NCBI GenBank assembly: GCA_002314675.1
Contig: DCGZ01000151.1
Span: forward strand, 271 to 11,673
Source: Fibrobacter sp. UBA1765
GTDB taxonomy: Bacteria > Fibrobacterota > Fibrobacteria > Fibrobacterales > Fibrobacteraceae
DNA length: 11,403 bases
Direction of reading: 5' to 3'
Within the stretch, counting starts at the first letter, position 1, and every line of letters starts with the position of its first letter. The notes under the pieces are model-generated. The model did not search any database, was not told the origin of the DNA, and worked only from the letters and a program-made list of their open reading frames with translations. Both the position numbers and the translations under genes were made by a program. Of this stretch, positions 1 to 5,309 are shown piece after piece.

Positions 1-2
1 GC

Positions 3-62
3 AACGCCCAAAATATCGCCCCTTTGCTAGATGAATCAAACCGTCGCTTTTTGAGCTTGTAG
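3..62 (+). CDS. 3' end of an unidentified upstream gene (partial)
   Basis: An open frame enters from the left edge and gives 19 residues ending SNRRFLSL before a TAG at 60-62. Too little is visible to name a family. Its last codons overlap the repeated leader at 35-80. The in-frame SNRRF also appears in the inverted copy, where the long frame ahead of the Rpn gene reads SNRRFFKHVATGG. The frame may therefore belong to the repeat rather than to an independent protein. No start codon is visible, so this could be a chance open frame. Confidence 0.3.
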   Translation, partial: NAQNIAPLLDESNRRFLSL

Positions 63-80
63 CGACTGGAGGAAAAATGA
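35..80 (+). repeat. Conserved 5' leader repeat, copy 1
   Basis: This 46-bp segment matches the reverse complement of 7333-7379 at about 44 of 47 aligned columns (two mismatches and one gap). It contains a 6-bp stem, GTCGCT (43-48) with AGCGAC (61-66), around a 12-nt loop. The 3' arm is followed by a GGAGG ribosome-binding site (68-72) and the ATG of the RhuM-like gene at 77. Similarity stops one base after the start codon, so the two downstream proteins are unrelated while the leader is shared. It could be a translational control element, a recombination border, or both. Confidence 0.75.
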
Positions 81-228
81 GCAACGCAGTTTCTGCCAAT
101 AATGGCGTAGAAAATGAAACTGTCTGGCTTACGCAGGCCCAGATGGCTGAATTATTTGATGTTCAGCGTCAAGCGATTACGAAACATATCAAGAATATTT
201 TTGAGAGCCATGAACTAGAGGAAAAGTC

Positions 229-253
229 AACTAGTTCCATTTTGGAACTAGTT
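229..253. repeat. Perfect 11-bp inverted repeat inside the RhuM-like fragment
   Basis: AACTAGTTCCA (229-239) and TGGAACTAGTT (243-253) are exact reverse complements separated by TTT. The outer eight bases, AACTAGTT, are themselves palindromic. The hairpin lies inside the coding frame, over the codons for residues around SSILELV, and has no T-run after it, so it is not an intrinsic terminator. Confidence 0.6.
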
Positions 254-333
254 CAGAAGGAGGGCAGTAGAAAAGTCCTCAGAAAAGTTGCCTTATACAA
301 TCTTGACATGATTATTTCCGTAGTTTTTTTAAT

Positions 334-378
334 AAAACAGACGCTTTTTCAATCTTGTAGCGGCAAGAAAAAAGCGAC
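334..378 (+). repeat. Degenerate third leader copy and large hairpin at the RhuM breakpoint
   Basis: The 23 bases at 342-364 match the corresponding part of the Rpn leader at 20 positions, including CGCTTTTTCAA and TTGTAGCG-like blocks. No GGAGG-ATG follows. The segment now forms its own imperfect hairpin: CGCTTTTT (342-349) pairs with AAAAAGCG (369-376), and inside it TCTTG (353-357) pairs with CAAGA (364-368) around TAGCGG. It begins about ten bases after the last codon recognisable as RhuM. Whether it is a worn leader or an unrelated terminator-like hairpin with chance similarity is uncertain. Confidence 0.45.
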
Positions 379-486
379 AAAATGGTAGAATGTAATAAGA
401 ATCGATACTCAAAAACAGACTTTTTGGTAGATTTTAGCTCAAAATGGGTAAGGTATTTGTGCTTGAATTTTGGTAAATTCATAACC

Positions 487-1557
487 ATGAAAACTGCATT
501 CTTTAAAACATTCGTAAAATCCATGGGTGCGGCGTTCGCAATTTCTGCCGCATTTGCCACAACCACAAACGCACAGATTATGAAAAACGTTCTTACCGTT
601 CAGCAGCAGGACATGGCCATTATCGCCTGCCTGGAAGCCAAGGGCGACTTGGCAAAACTCAGCAAGGCCATCGACAAGGGTCTGGACGACGGCCTCACCG
701 TAAGCCAGGTGAAGGAAGCCCTTTCCCAGCTTTATGCCTACACCGGTTTTCCGCGCTCCCTGAACGCCCTAGGAACTTTGCAGAAGGTTCTGGATGAGCG
801 CAAGGCCGCCGGCAAGAAGACCGCCGAAGGCAAGGACGCTTCTCCCCTGCCCAAAAATTACAACTCCCTGAAGGCCGGTACCGAAGTTCAGACGAAGTTG
901 TTCGGCAAGGTGAACAACACTTTCGTTCCTGCAACGGATTACTACCTGAAGGCACATTTGTTCGGCGACATTTTCGCCCGCGACAACTTGACTATGCCGG
1001 AACGCGAACTGGTGACTGTTGCGGCCCTCAGCGGCATGGATGGCGTCCACCCCCAGCTGGCAGCGCACAAGGCGGGCGCAAAGAAGGCCGGCCTTACGGA
1101 TCAACAGGTGGAAAGCATTACCATGACTTTGCAGGATGCCAAGTTGATTCCTGGCATGTACGGCGGAGATTCCCCGTGGCCCCGCGGCGTGCCTAACGTG
1201 AATTACGCAAAGTACTTTATCGGCAACAGCTATGTGGCTCCCATGAGTGCTGAAAATGGCGGCCCTACCAACGTGACTTTTGAACCGGGCTGCCGCAACA
1301 ACTGGCACGTGCATCACAACCAGGTGCAGGTCTTGATCGCTGTTTCTGGCCGCGGCTGGTATGTGGAAGAAGGCAAGGAACCTCTTGAAATGACGCCGGG
1401 TACTGTGGTGGCCATTCCCGAAGGCAAGAAGCACTGGCACGGTGCTGCCAAGGATTCCTGGTTCCAGCACTTGACTTACCACACCCACGTTGGCGAAAAC
1501 GCCAGCAACGAATGGTTGGAACCTGTAGTTGACGAAGTATATAACAAGCTTCCGTAA
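487..1557 (+). CDS. Exported carboxymuconolactone decarboxylase-like / cupin fusion protein
   Basis: This 356-residue protein starts at the ATG at 487, chosen because it opens a typical signal peptide (basic start, hydrophobic core, TTTNAQ cleavage region near residue 30). The frame stays open further upstream but without coding character. Residues 33-110 and about 145-215 resemble the two halves of carboxymuconolactone decarboxylase/AhpD-like proteins: YAYTGFPRSLNAL in the first; PERELVTVAAL with HPQLAAHKAGA in the second. The AhpD CxxC pair is absent, so peroxidase activity of that type is unlikely. Residues 260-335 form a cupin with HVH (274-276) and PEGKKHWHG (311-319), where His274, His276 and His316 are probable metal ligands and glutamine replaces the usual glutamate, as in mandelonitrile-lyase-like cupins. 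The real substrate is unknown. It leads a cluster with the flavodoxin gene 10 nt downstream. No convincing Shine-Dalgarno sequence or promoter was seen. Confidence 0.85.
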   Translation: MKTAFFKTFVKSMGAAFAISAAFATTTNAQIMKNVLTVQQQDMAIIACLEAKGDLAKLSKAIDKGLDDGLTVSQVKEALSQLYAYTGFPRSLNALGTLQKVLDERKAAGKKTAEGKDASPLPKNYNSLKAGTEVQTKLFGKVNNTFVPATDYYLKAHLFGDIFARDNLTMPERELVTVAALSGMDGVHPQLAAHKAGAKKAGLTDQQVESITMTLQDAKLIPGMYGGDSPWPRGVPNVNYAKYFIGNSYVAPMSAENGGPTNVTFEPGCRNNWHVHHNQVQVLIAVSGRGWYVEEGKEPLEMTPGTVVAIPEGKKHWHGAAKDSWFQHLTYHTHVGENASNEWLEPVVDEVYNKLP

Positions 1558-1567
1558 TTGAGGCGGT

Positions 1568-2191
1568 ATGAAAAAATTGCTGTTCTTGTTGAGTGCGACG
1601 GCGACGTTCTTTCTGAACGCCTGCGGCGACGACTCCAGCTCTAACGCAAAGAATGATGTTGCAGGTTCAAGCGAGAGCATCGTGGATTCTGAAAAAATGC
1701 TGGTCGCTTATTACTCCTTCACCGGGAACAGCAAGGCTATCGTAGAAACTTTGACAGGAATGATTTCTGCCGATGTGGTGGAAATCTCTCCTGTGGAAAA
1801 GGCAGATTTTGCAGCAAACAACTACGCCATCGGCGATGCACTTATCGACGCCATCAACAAGAATCCCGATGACGAAAGCAGCTACCCTGCTATCACAGCA
1901 AGCGTCGAAGTGAGTTTCGCAAACTACAGCGAAGTGATTGTCGTTGCGCCTCTCTGGTGGAGCCACATGGCAGCCCCTATGCAAACCTATCTTTTCAAGA
2001 ACAGCAAGGAACTTGCAAATAAAAAAGTGGGACTCATTGTTAGCAGCCATTCCAGCGGAATCAGCGGCGTAGAAGCCGACGCCAAACATTTGCTTCCTGG
2101 CAATAACTTCACCGCAAGCCTTTCTATAAAGGCTGCTGATTTCTCTAGCCGCGAAACAAAAATCAAAAACTGGCTGAAAGCTGAATTTTAA
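1568..2191 (+). CDS. Flavodoxin-like lipoprotein
   Basis: The 207-residue product has a short basic and hydrophobic N-terminus ending in a lipobox (FLNAC, Cys19) followed by a GDDSSSN linker, so it should be lipid-anchored in the envelope. The rest is a flavodoxin-like domain. YYSFTGNSKAIV (48-59) is the phosphate-binding loop for FMN, PLWWSHMAAPMQTYL (128-142) is the typical second flavin-contact segment, and LIVSSHSSG (156-164) lies in the next strand. Known flavodoxin-like proteins of this type carry electrons or act as FMN-dependent quinone reductases. GAGG precedes the ATG, and the gene lies 10 nt after the decarboxylase/cupin gene, so cotranscription is likely. An exported flavodoxin is unusual because flavin is normally inserted in the cytoplasm. 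The lipoprotein assignment rests on sequence pattern alone. Confidence 0.85.
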   Translation: MKKLLFLLSATATFFLNACGDDSSSNAKNDVAGSSESIVDSEKMLVAYYSFTGNSKAIVETLTGMISADVVEISPVEKADFAANNYAIGDALIDAINKNPDDESSYPAITASVEVSFANYSEVIVVAPLWWSHMAAPMQTYLFKNSKELANKKVGLIVSSHSSGISGVEADAKHLLPGNNFTASLSIKAADFSSRETKIKNWLKAEF

Positions 2192-2207
2192 AGTTATAAT
2201 TTCAAAT

Positions 2208-2220
2208 CGCCGCTGCGGCG
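2208..2220. other. Small GC-rich intergenic hairpin
   Basis: CGCCG (2208-2212) and CGGCG (2216-2220) form a 5-bp stem with a CTG loop between the flavodoxin-like and monooxygenase-like genes. No T-run follows, so termination is unlikely. It could act as an mRNA-processing or stability boundary. The next gene has no obvious Shine-Dalgarno sequence. Confidence 0.35.
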
Positions 2221-2235
2221 GCACATTCAAAAATC

Positions 2236-2655
2236 ATGAAAAAACTTCTAATTTTCTTCGTACTTCTTCTAGCTTCAGGAATGGCTATGGCAAAGACAAG
2301 TCAAGTGAAAAAGCAGCCCTTTGAAAGCGACCGCATCGTTCGCCTGTCCTACATTGAGATTCACCCGGAATATCACGACCAGTACATGGCCATGGCTCTT
2401 GAAGTCGGTGCCACCAGCATGCGTACGGAGCCGGGCGTTATCTGCATGTACCCCATGGGTCTCAAACGTGACAAGAATGCCCTCTACATTCTTGAAATCT
2501 ACGCCAGCCAGGATGCCTACAAAAAGCACATCGCTTCGGAACATTTCCAGAAGTACAAGCAAGGCACTCTCCACATGGTGAAGCACCTCGACTTGATTGA
2601 CACGGATCCGCTGAACCCGCTAATGAGCATCAGCTCTGAGATTGCGGACAAGTAG
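2236..2655 (+). CDS. Exported antibiotic-biosynthesis-monooxygenase (ABM) domain protein
   Basis: This 139-residue protein has a signal peptide ending in AMA at residues 17-19. It is followed by one ABM-type ferredoxin-like domain at about residues 33-122 (VRLSYIEIHPEYHDQYMAMA, then RTEPGVICMYPM, ALYILEIYASQDAYKKHIAS, HFQKYKQG). This layout fits the YgiN-like putative quinol monooxygenases, cofactor-free enzymes acting on quinol-like substrates, and the usual size of about 100 residues for the mature domain. It is the last gene of the exported redox cluster, 44 nt after the flavodoxin-like gene, and is followed by a strong terminator. Substrate and activity are inferred from the fold only. 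ABM domains also occur in heme-degrading enzymes and in proteins with no known reaction. Confidence 0.8.
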   Translation: MKKLLIFFVLLLASGMAMAKTSQVKKQPFESDRIVRLSYIEIHPEYHDQYMAMALEVGATSMRTEPGVICMYPMGLKRDKNALYILEIYASQDAYKKHIASEHFQKYKQGTLHMVKHLDLIDTDPLNPLMSISSEIADK

Positions 2656-2679
2656 AATCCACAAACATCATGATAAAAT

Positions 2680-2704
2680 GGAGCGCGAAAGCGTTCCTTT
2701 TTTT
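2680..2704 (+). terminator. Rho-independent terminator after the exported redox cluster
   Basis: GGAGCGC (2680-2686) pairs with GCGTTCC (2691-2697), with one G-T wobble, across a GAAA tetraloop. Seven T residues follow directly (2698-2704). It lies 25 nt after the stop codon of the ABM gene and separates it from the amylase promoter. Confidence 0.85.
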
Positions 2705-2739
2705 GTTTGAAGAATATTTTTTCGGCGCCCCCTTGCAAA

Positions 2740-2755
2740 TATACCATTCGGTATA
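2740..2755. promoter_or_regulatory. Putative TetR-family operator 1
   Basis: TATACCATTCGGTATA has perfect 6-bp arms. Its reverse complement differs from operator 2 at one of 16 positions. It fills the spacer of the predicted amylase promoter. Confidence 0.7.
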
Positions 2756-2767
2756 CTATATTTAAAA

Positions 2768-2783
2768 TATACCGAACGGTATA
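2768..2783. promoter_or_regulatory. Putative TetR-family operator 2
   Basis: TATACCGAACGGTATA has perfect 7-bp arms around AA, the symmetry expected for a TetR-family dimer site. Its centre is 28 bp from that of operator 1, and it overlaps the predicted transcription start. The TetR-family gene at 4215-4781 is the likely binder. Confidence 0.75.
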
Positions 2784-2805
2784 GTCAATTATCAAGGAGG
2801 TTTCC

Positions 2806-4200
2806 ATGAGGCCGAATCACATTTACCACGTATTTCCACTGGGTGCACTACGTAATACCGCCGACGGCGTTAACTCCAACGCAAGCACGAACCACGCGGC
2901 CTACCGAAACATTCGCGAGTTCGCCAGCCTCATTCCCCACTTGCAGAGTCTGCGGGTGGACTCCATTCTGTTGGGGCCTGTTTTTAAAAGCGAGACCCAC
3001 GGCTACGACGTGACGGACATGTACCATTTGGATTCGCGCTTAGGAAATGACGATGATTTGAAAATCATGGTTCGCGACTTCCATAATGCAGGCCTTCATG
3101 TATTTTTCGACGCAGTCTGGAATCATTCCTCCAGGCATCATTTTGCTTATAGGGACCTGCGGGAAAAGGGACCGAATTCATCTTATGCTGACTGGTATCG
3201 CAATCCGCGATTCAACACACCCAATCTTTGCGGTGACTCTTTTACGGTAGACTGCTGGGCTGGTTTTCAGGAACTGCCCGCCTTCAATTTGCGGAATCCC
3301 GATGTGGAGCGGGAACTAATCCACAACGCAGAATACTGGATGGACGAATTTGGCATTGACGGAATTCGTATCGATGCCGCCGAAGATATGGACCTGGAAT
3401 TTCTGCGACATCTTGCAACCGCATGCCACCGGAAACGTCCCAATTTCTGGATGATGGGAGAAGTGGTTTTCGGAGATCCCAGGCGTTGGCTTGAGGCAGG
3501 ATTGAATTCCGTGACCAACTACCAGACATATAAATCCTGCTGGAGTTCCCTGAATGACGGGAACATGTTCGAACTGGCTTACAACCTGAACCAACTTTTT
3601 GATGACAAGAGCGGCACCTGCAAGGGCGCAAGACTCCAACTTTTTAACGAGAATCATGACACCAACCGCATTTACAGCCAGCTGAAAAACAAGCAGGATA
3701 ATTTCGTTCAGCATCTGCTGTTCTACACATTGCCAGGTGTTCCCACAATATATTACGGCGAAGAATTTGGTTTGGATGCAACGAAAGGTGGTTGCGACGA
3801 CTGGAATTTGCGACCGTCTTTGGACCTTGCAAAATTTGCAAACCAAACTCCCGCAGGTCAAGAAAATCTTCTTTCAGAAATACGCCACCTGGCAAGCGTC
3901 CGCCTAGATTGCGACGCCTTGCGCGAAGGCGGGTTCCAGCAGGAATTTGTACACTCCCAGCAATTTGCATTTTGGCGAACTCACCAAAATGGAGACGCCC
4001 TTGTCCTTATAAATCAACAAGACGCACCTGTACAATTTGAAATTGATTTGCGCAAGCACCTCACGCACGCGCAACAAGTGAGTACCTTAAAAAATCTGCG
4101 AGACCTTCTTTCCAACGAGTACATTAAAATCAAGAACAGCAAAATCACTGTCTTAATCCCGCCTAAGTGGGGGCGCATCCTTGTACCCAGCGGTATATAA
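2806..4200 (+). CDS. Alpha-amylase family (GH13) glycoside hydrolase, cytoplasmic
   Basis: This 464-residue protein shows the conserved GH13 regions in order: FDAVWNH (101-107), LPAFNL (158-162), GIRIDAAED (186-194) with nucleophile Asp190, MMGEV (216-220) with acid/base Glu219, and NENHDTNR (281-288) with transition-state Asp285. GVPTIYYGEEFG (311-322) is the typical end of the barrel, followed by a short beta domain. It has no signal peptide, so it should act inside the cell on imported alpha-glucans or maltodextrins, or on storage glycogen. Hydrolase and transferase subtypes cannot be separated by eye. A strong AAGGAGG fixes the start. A TetR-family gene begins 14 nt downstream, and paired palindromes cover the promoter, so expression is probably inducible by a small molecule, possibly a sugar. 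Confidence 0.9.
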   Translation: MRPNHIYHVFPLGALRNTADGVNSNASTNHAAYRNIREFASLIPHLQSLRVDSILLGPVFKSETHGYDVTDMYHLDSRLGNDDDLKIMVRDFHNAGLHVFFDAVWNHSSRHHFAYRDLREKGPNSSYADWYRNPRFNTPNLCGDSFTVDCWAGFQELPAFNLRNPDVERELIHNAEYWMDEFGIDGIRIDAAEDMDLEFLRHLATACHRKRPNFWMMGEVVFGDPRRWLEAGLNSVTNYQTYKSCWSSLNDGNMFELAYNLNQLFDDKSGTCKGARLQLFNENHDTNRIYSQLKNKQDNFVQHLLFYTLPGVPTIYYGEEFGLDATKGGCDDWNLRPSLDLAKFANQTPAGQENLLSEIRHLASVRLDCDALREGGFQQEFVHSQQFAFWRTHQNGDALVLINQQDAPVQFEIDLRKHLTHAQQVSTLKNLRDLLSNEYIKIKNSKITVLIPPKWGRILVPSGI

Positions 4201-4214
4201 AGTATATTTGAATC
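4181..4214 (+). promoter_or_regulatory. Possible internal promoter of the TetR gene with operator half-site
   Basis: TTGTAC (4181-4186) and TATATT (4203-4208) are spaced by 16 bp at the end of the amylase gene. Transcription would begin at about the ATG at 4215, giving an almost leaderless message, which fits the lack of a Shine-Dalgarno sequence there. CGGTATA (4191-4197) in the spacer equals one arm of operator 2. The evidence is suggestive only. Confidence 0.3.
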
Positions 4215-4781
4215 ATGAGCACCAAAGAAGTTTTATTACAGCAGGCATTGGTCCTCTTCCGTAAGGAAGGCTACGACGCTACCGGCGTACAGAAAGTCGC
4301 CGACGCCGCAGGTGTAGGCAAGCCCACGCTGTACCATTACTTCGGAAACAAGCGGGGCCTTTTAAACGCCTTGCTCACCGCCCATCTGGAAAACTTCTGG
4401 AAGGATTTTGAAACCGCTGCGACCTACAATCACGACATCGTCAAAACTTTGGAGCAAGTCGCCCGCGTCTACTTTGAATTCGCCAAGAAGAATCGAGAAT
4501 TCTACGGCTGGTTCATGAGCATGGCCAATACGCCTACCGAAGGTGACATTCACGACGAAGTCATGCCCCTCTGCGAAAAACAGTGGACCACGCTGGCCAA
4601 ACTTTTCCTTGCCGCAAGCAAGGATCACGGCAACATGAAAGGCCGCCACGAACGCTACGCCTACACATTTCTGGGCATCATCAACGCCAGCATCCAGGCG
4701 CATTTCACGGGCCTTATAAAGCTAAATGACAGGGACGTTTACGACACCTGCCATCAGTTCATGCACGGAATTTTCTCGTAG
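4215..4781 (+). CDS. TetR/AcrR-family transcriptional regulator
   Basis: This 188-residue protein has the family's N-terminal DNA-binding domain: ALVLFRKEGYDATGVQKVAD leads into the recognition segment AGVGKPTLYHYFGNKRGLL (32-50). An all-helical ligand and dimerisation domain follows with no recognisable ligand signature. Length is typical. It lies 14 nt after the amylase gene in the same direction and is probably cotranscribed, perhaps with its own weak promoter. The two near-identical palindromes before the amylase gene have the size and symmetry of TetR-family sites, so the likely role is repression of this two-gene unit, including itself. The ligand is unknown. Its stop lies two bases from the convergent kinase remnant, with no terminator between. 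Confidence 0.9.
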   Translation: MSTKEVLLQQALVLFRKEGYDATGVQKVADAAGVGKPTLYHYFGNKRGLLNALLTAHLENFWKDFETAATYNHDIVKTLEQVARVYFEFAKKNREFYGWFMSMANTPTEGDIHDEVMPLCEKQWTTLAKLFLAASKDHGNMKGRHERYAYTFLGIINASIQAHFTGLIKLNDRDVYDTCHQFMHGIFS

Positions 4782-4783
4782 CT

Positions 4784-5242
4784 TTAAAACTCGACCTTGA
4801 TTTCCGTTCCCACGCCAACAATAGATTTCATCTCTATTTTTGTGTGATGAACTTCGGCCACATGCTTTACGATGGCAAGGCCTAGGCCTGTTCCGCCTGT
4901 TTCCTTGGAGCGGCTTTTGTCCACACGATAGAAGCGTTCAAATACACGAGGCAGGCTTTCTTCCGGAATGCCAATTCCTGTATCCTTGACGGTAATTACA
5001 CGAGGTTCCACCAGAATATTTACGCGGCCGCCAGGCTCTGTATAGCGAATAGCGTTATCCACCAAGTTGTAGACCATTTCAAAAATCAACTTGGAATTGC
5101 CCTTGATATCTGCGGAGGGATCACCATCCAACGAAAGTTGAATGTTTTTCTTGTTGGCATTGAGGGTCAGTTCCTCGATGCAGCTGCTGGAAATTTTCCA
5201 CAGTTCCACAAAATTGAAAGTTCCCTGATGAACTGCGCCTAA
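4784..5242 (-). pseudogene. PhoR-type sensor histidine kinase, C-terminal remnant
   Basis: Only the ATP-binding half of a sensor kinase remains. Visible motifs are the N box (NLVDNAIRYTEPG), G1 box (VKDTGIGIP), F box (FERFYRVDKSRS) and G2 box (GGTGLGLAIVKHV), closest in style to PhoR/BaeS-type kinases. The phospho-accepting histidine, dimerisation helices, sensor and membrane parts are missing. The first in-frame start is a GTG at 5209, but kinase-like sequence (LGAVHQGTFNFVELW) continues upstream to about 5242. It then enters the terminator and repeat next to the YhcG remnant, with a stop at 5270-5272. The gene seems to have lost its 5' part when accessory DNA arrived. Without the histidine it cannot work as a normal kinase. 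Confidence 0.8.
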
Positions 5243-5243
5243 A

Positions 5244-5280
5244 TTAAAAACCGCCTGTAAAACACAAGTTCACAGGCGGT
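5244..5280 (-). terminator. Rho-independent terminator downstream of the YhcG remnant
   Basis: On the minus strand ACCGCCTGT (5280-5272) pairs perfectly over 9 bp with ACAGGCGGT (5258-5250) across a 13-nt loop, followed by TTTTAATTT. It lies next to the 21-bp repeat and at the break in the kinase gene. Confidence 0.75.
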
Positions 5281-5301
5281 AAAGAGTTTGTAAAGGGGAT
5301 T
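5281..5301. repeat. 21-bp direct repeat, copy 1 (after the YhcG stop)
   Basis: This 21-bp sequence begins AAAGAGTTTG and ends AAGGGGATT on the plus strand. It is identical to 6379-6399 and lies 8 nt beyond the stop of the minus-strand YhcG gene. It is not self-complementary and joins the terminator at 5250-5280. Confidence 0.85.
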
Positions 5302-5309
5302 GATGCGGG

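Larger units (their letters stand above)
77..388 (+). pseudogene. Truncated RhuM-family protein
   Basis: The first 82 residues resemble the N-terminus of the virulence RhuM family: a WLTQAQMAELF segment at residues 17-27, a helix-turn-helix-like stretch with ITKHIKNIF at 34-42, and the characteristic YNLDMIISV at 74-82. Full-length family members are usually about 300 residues and continue with a GYRVxSxRG-type segment. Here the similarity ends at about position 322 and the frame runs through unrelated sequence containing a large hairpin, stopping after 103 residues. The start at 77 has a good GGAGG four bases upstream. RhuM genes are common in accessory islands near restriction systems, but their biochemical role is not settled. 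The product is probably non-functional, although expression of the short N-terminal domain cannot be excluded. Confidence 0.7.
2733..2805 (+). promoter_or_regulatory. Promoter and ribosome-binding site of the amylase gene
   Basis: A -35-like TTGCAA (2733-2738) and a -10-like TATATT (2757-2762) are separated by 18 bp, placing transcription start near 2769. Palindromic operator 1 fills the spacer almost exactly and operator 2 covers the predicted start. A strong AAGGAGG (2794-2800) sits five bases before the ATG at 2806. The arrangement implies repression by occlusion of RNA polymerase. Confidence 0.6.

Noticed and set aside
31..54. Seven-codon ORF from the ATG at 31 as a leader peptide
   Set aside because: It has no ribosome-binding site, and the inverted copy of the leader lacks the same frame, so a conserved peptide there is not supported.
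769..1680. Long minus-strand open frame (303 codons) opposite the decarboxylase/cupin gene
   Set aside because: It is antisense to a gene with clear domains and a signal peptide, has no ribosome-binding site and resembles no family. It results from codon bias in the GC-richer gene.
3316..3861. Minus-strand open frames across the amylase gene
   Set aside because: They overlap the GH13 catalytic motifs on the other strand and show no protein-like pattern.
5207..5209. GTG at 5209 as a true start of a short kinase-like protein
   Set aside because: Kinase-like residues continue upstream in frame and no ribosome-binding site is near. The fragment is better seen as a 5'-truncated gene.
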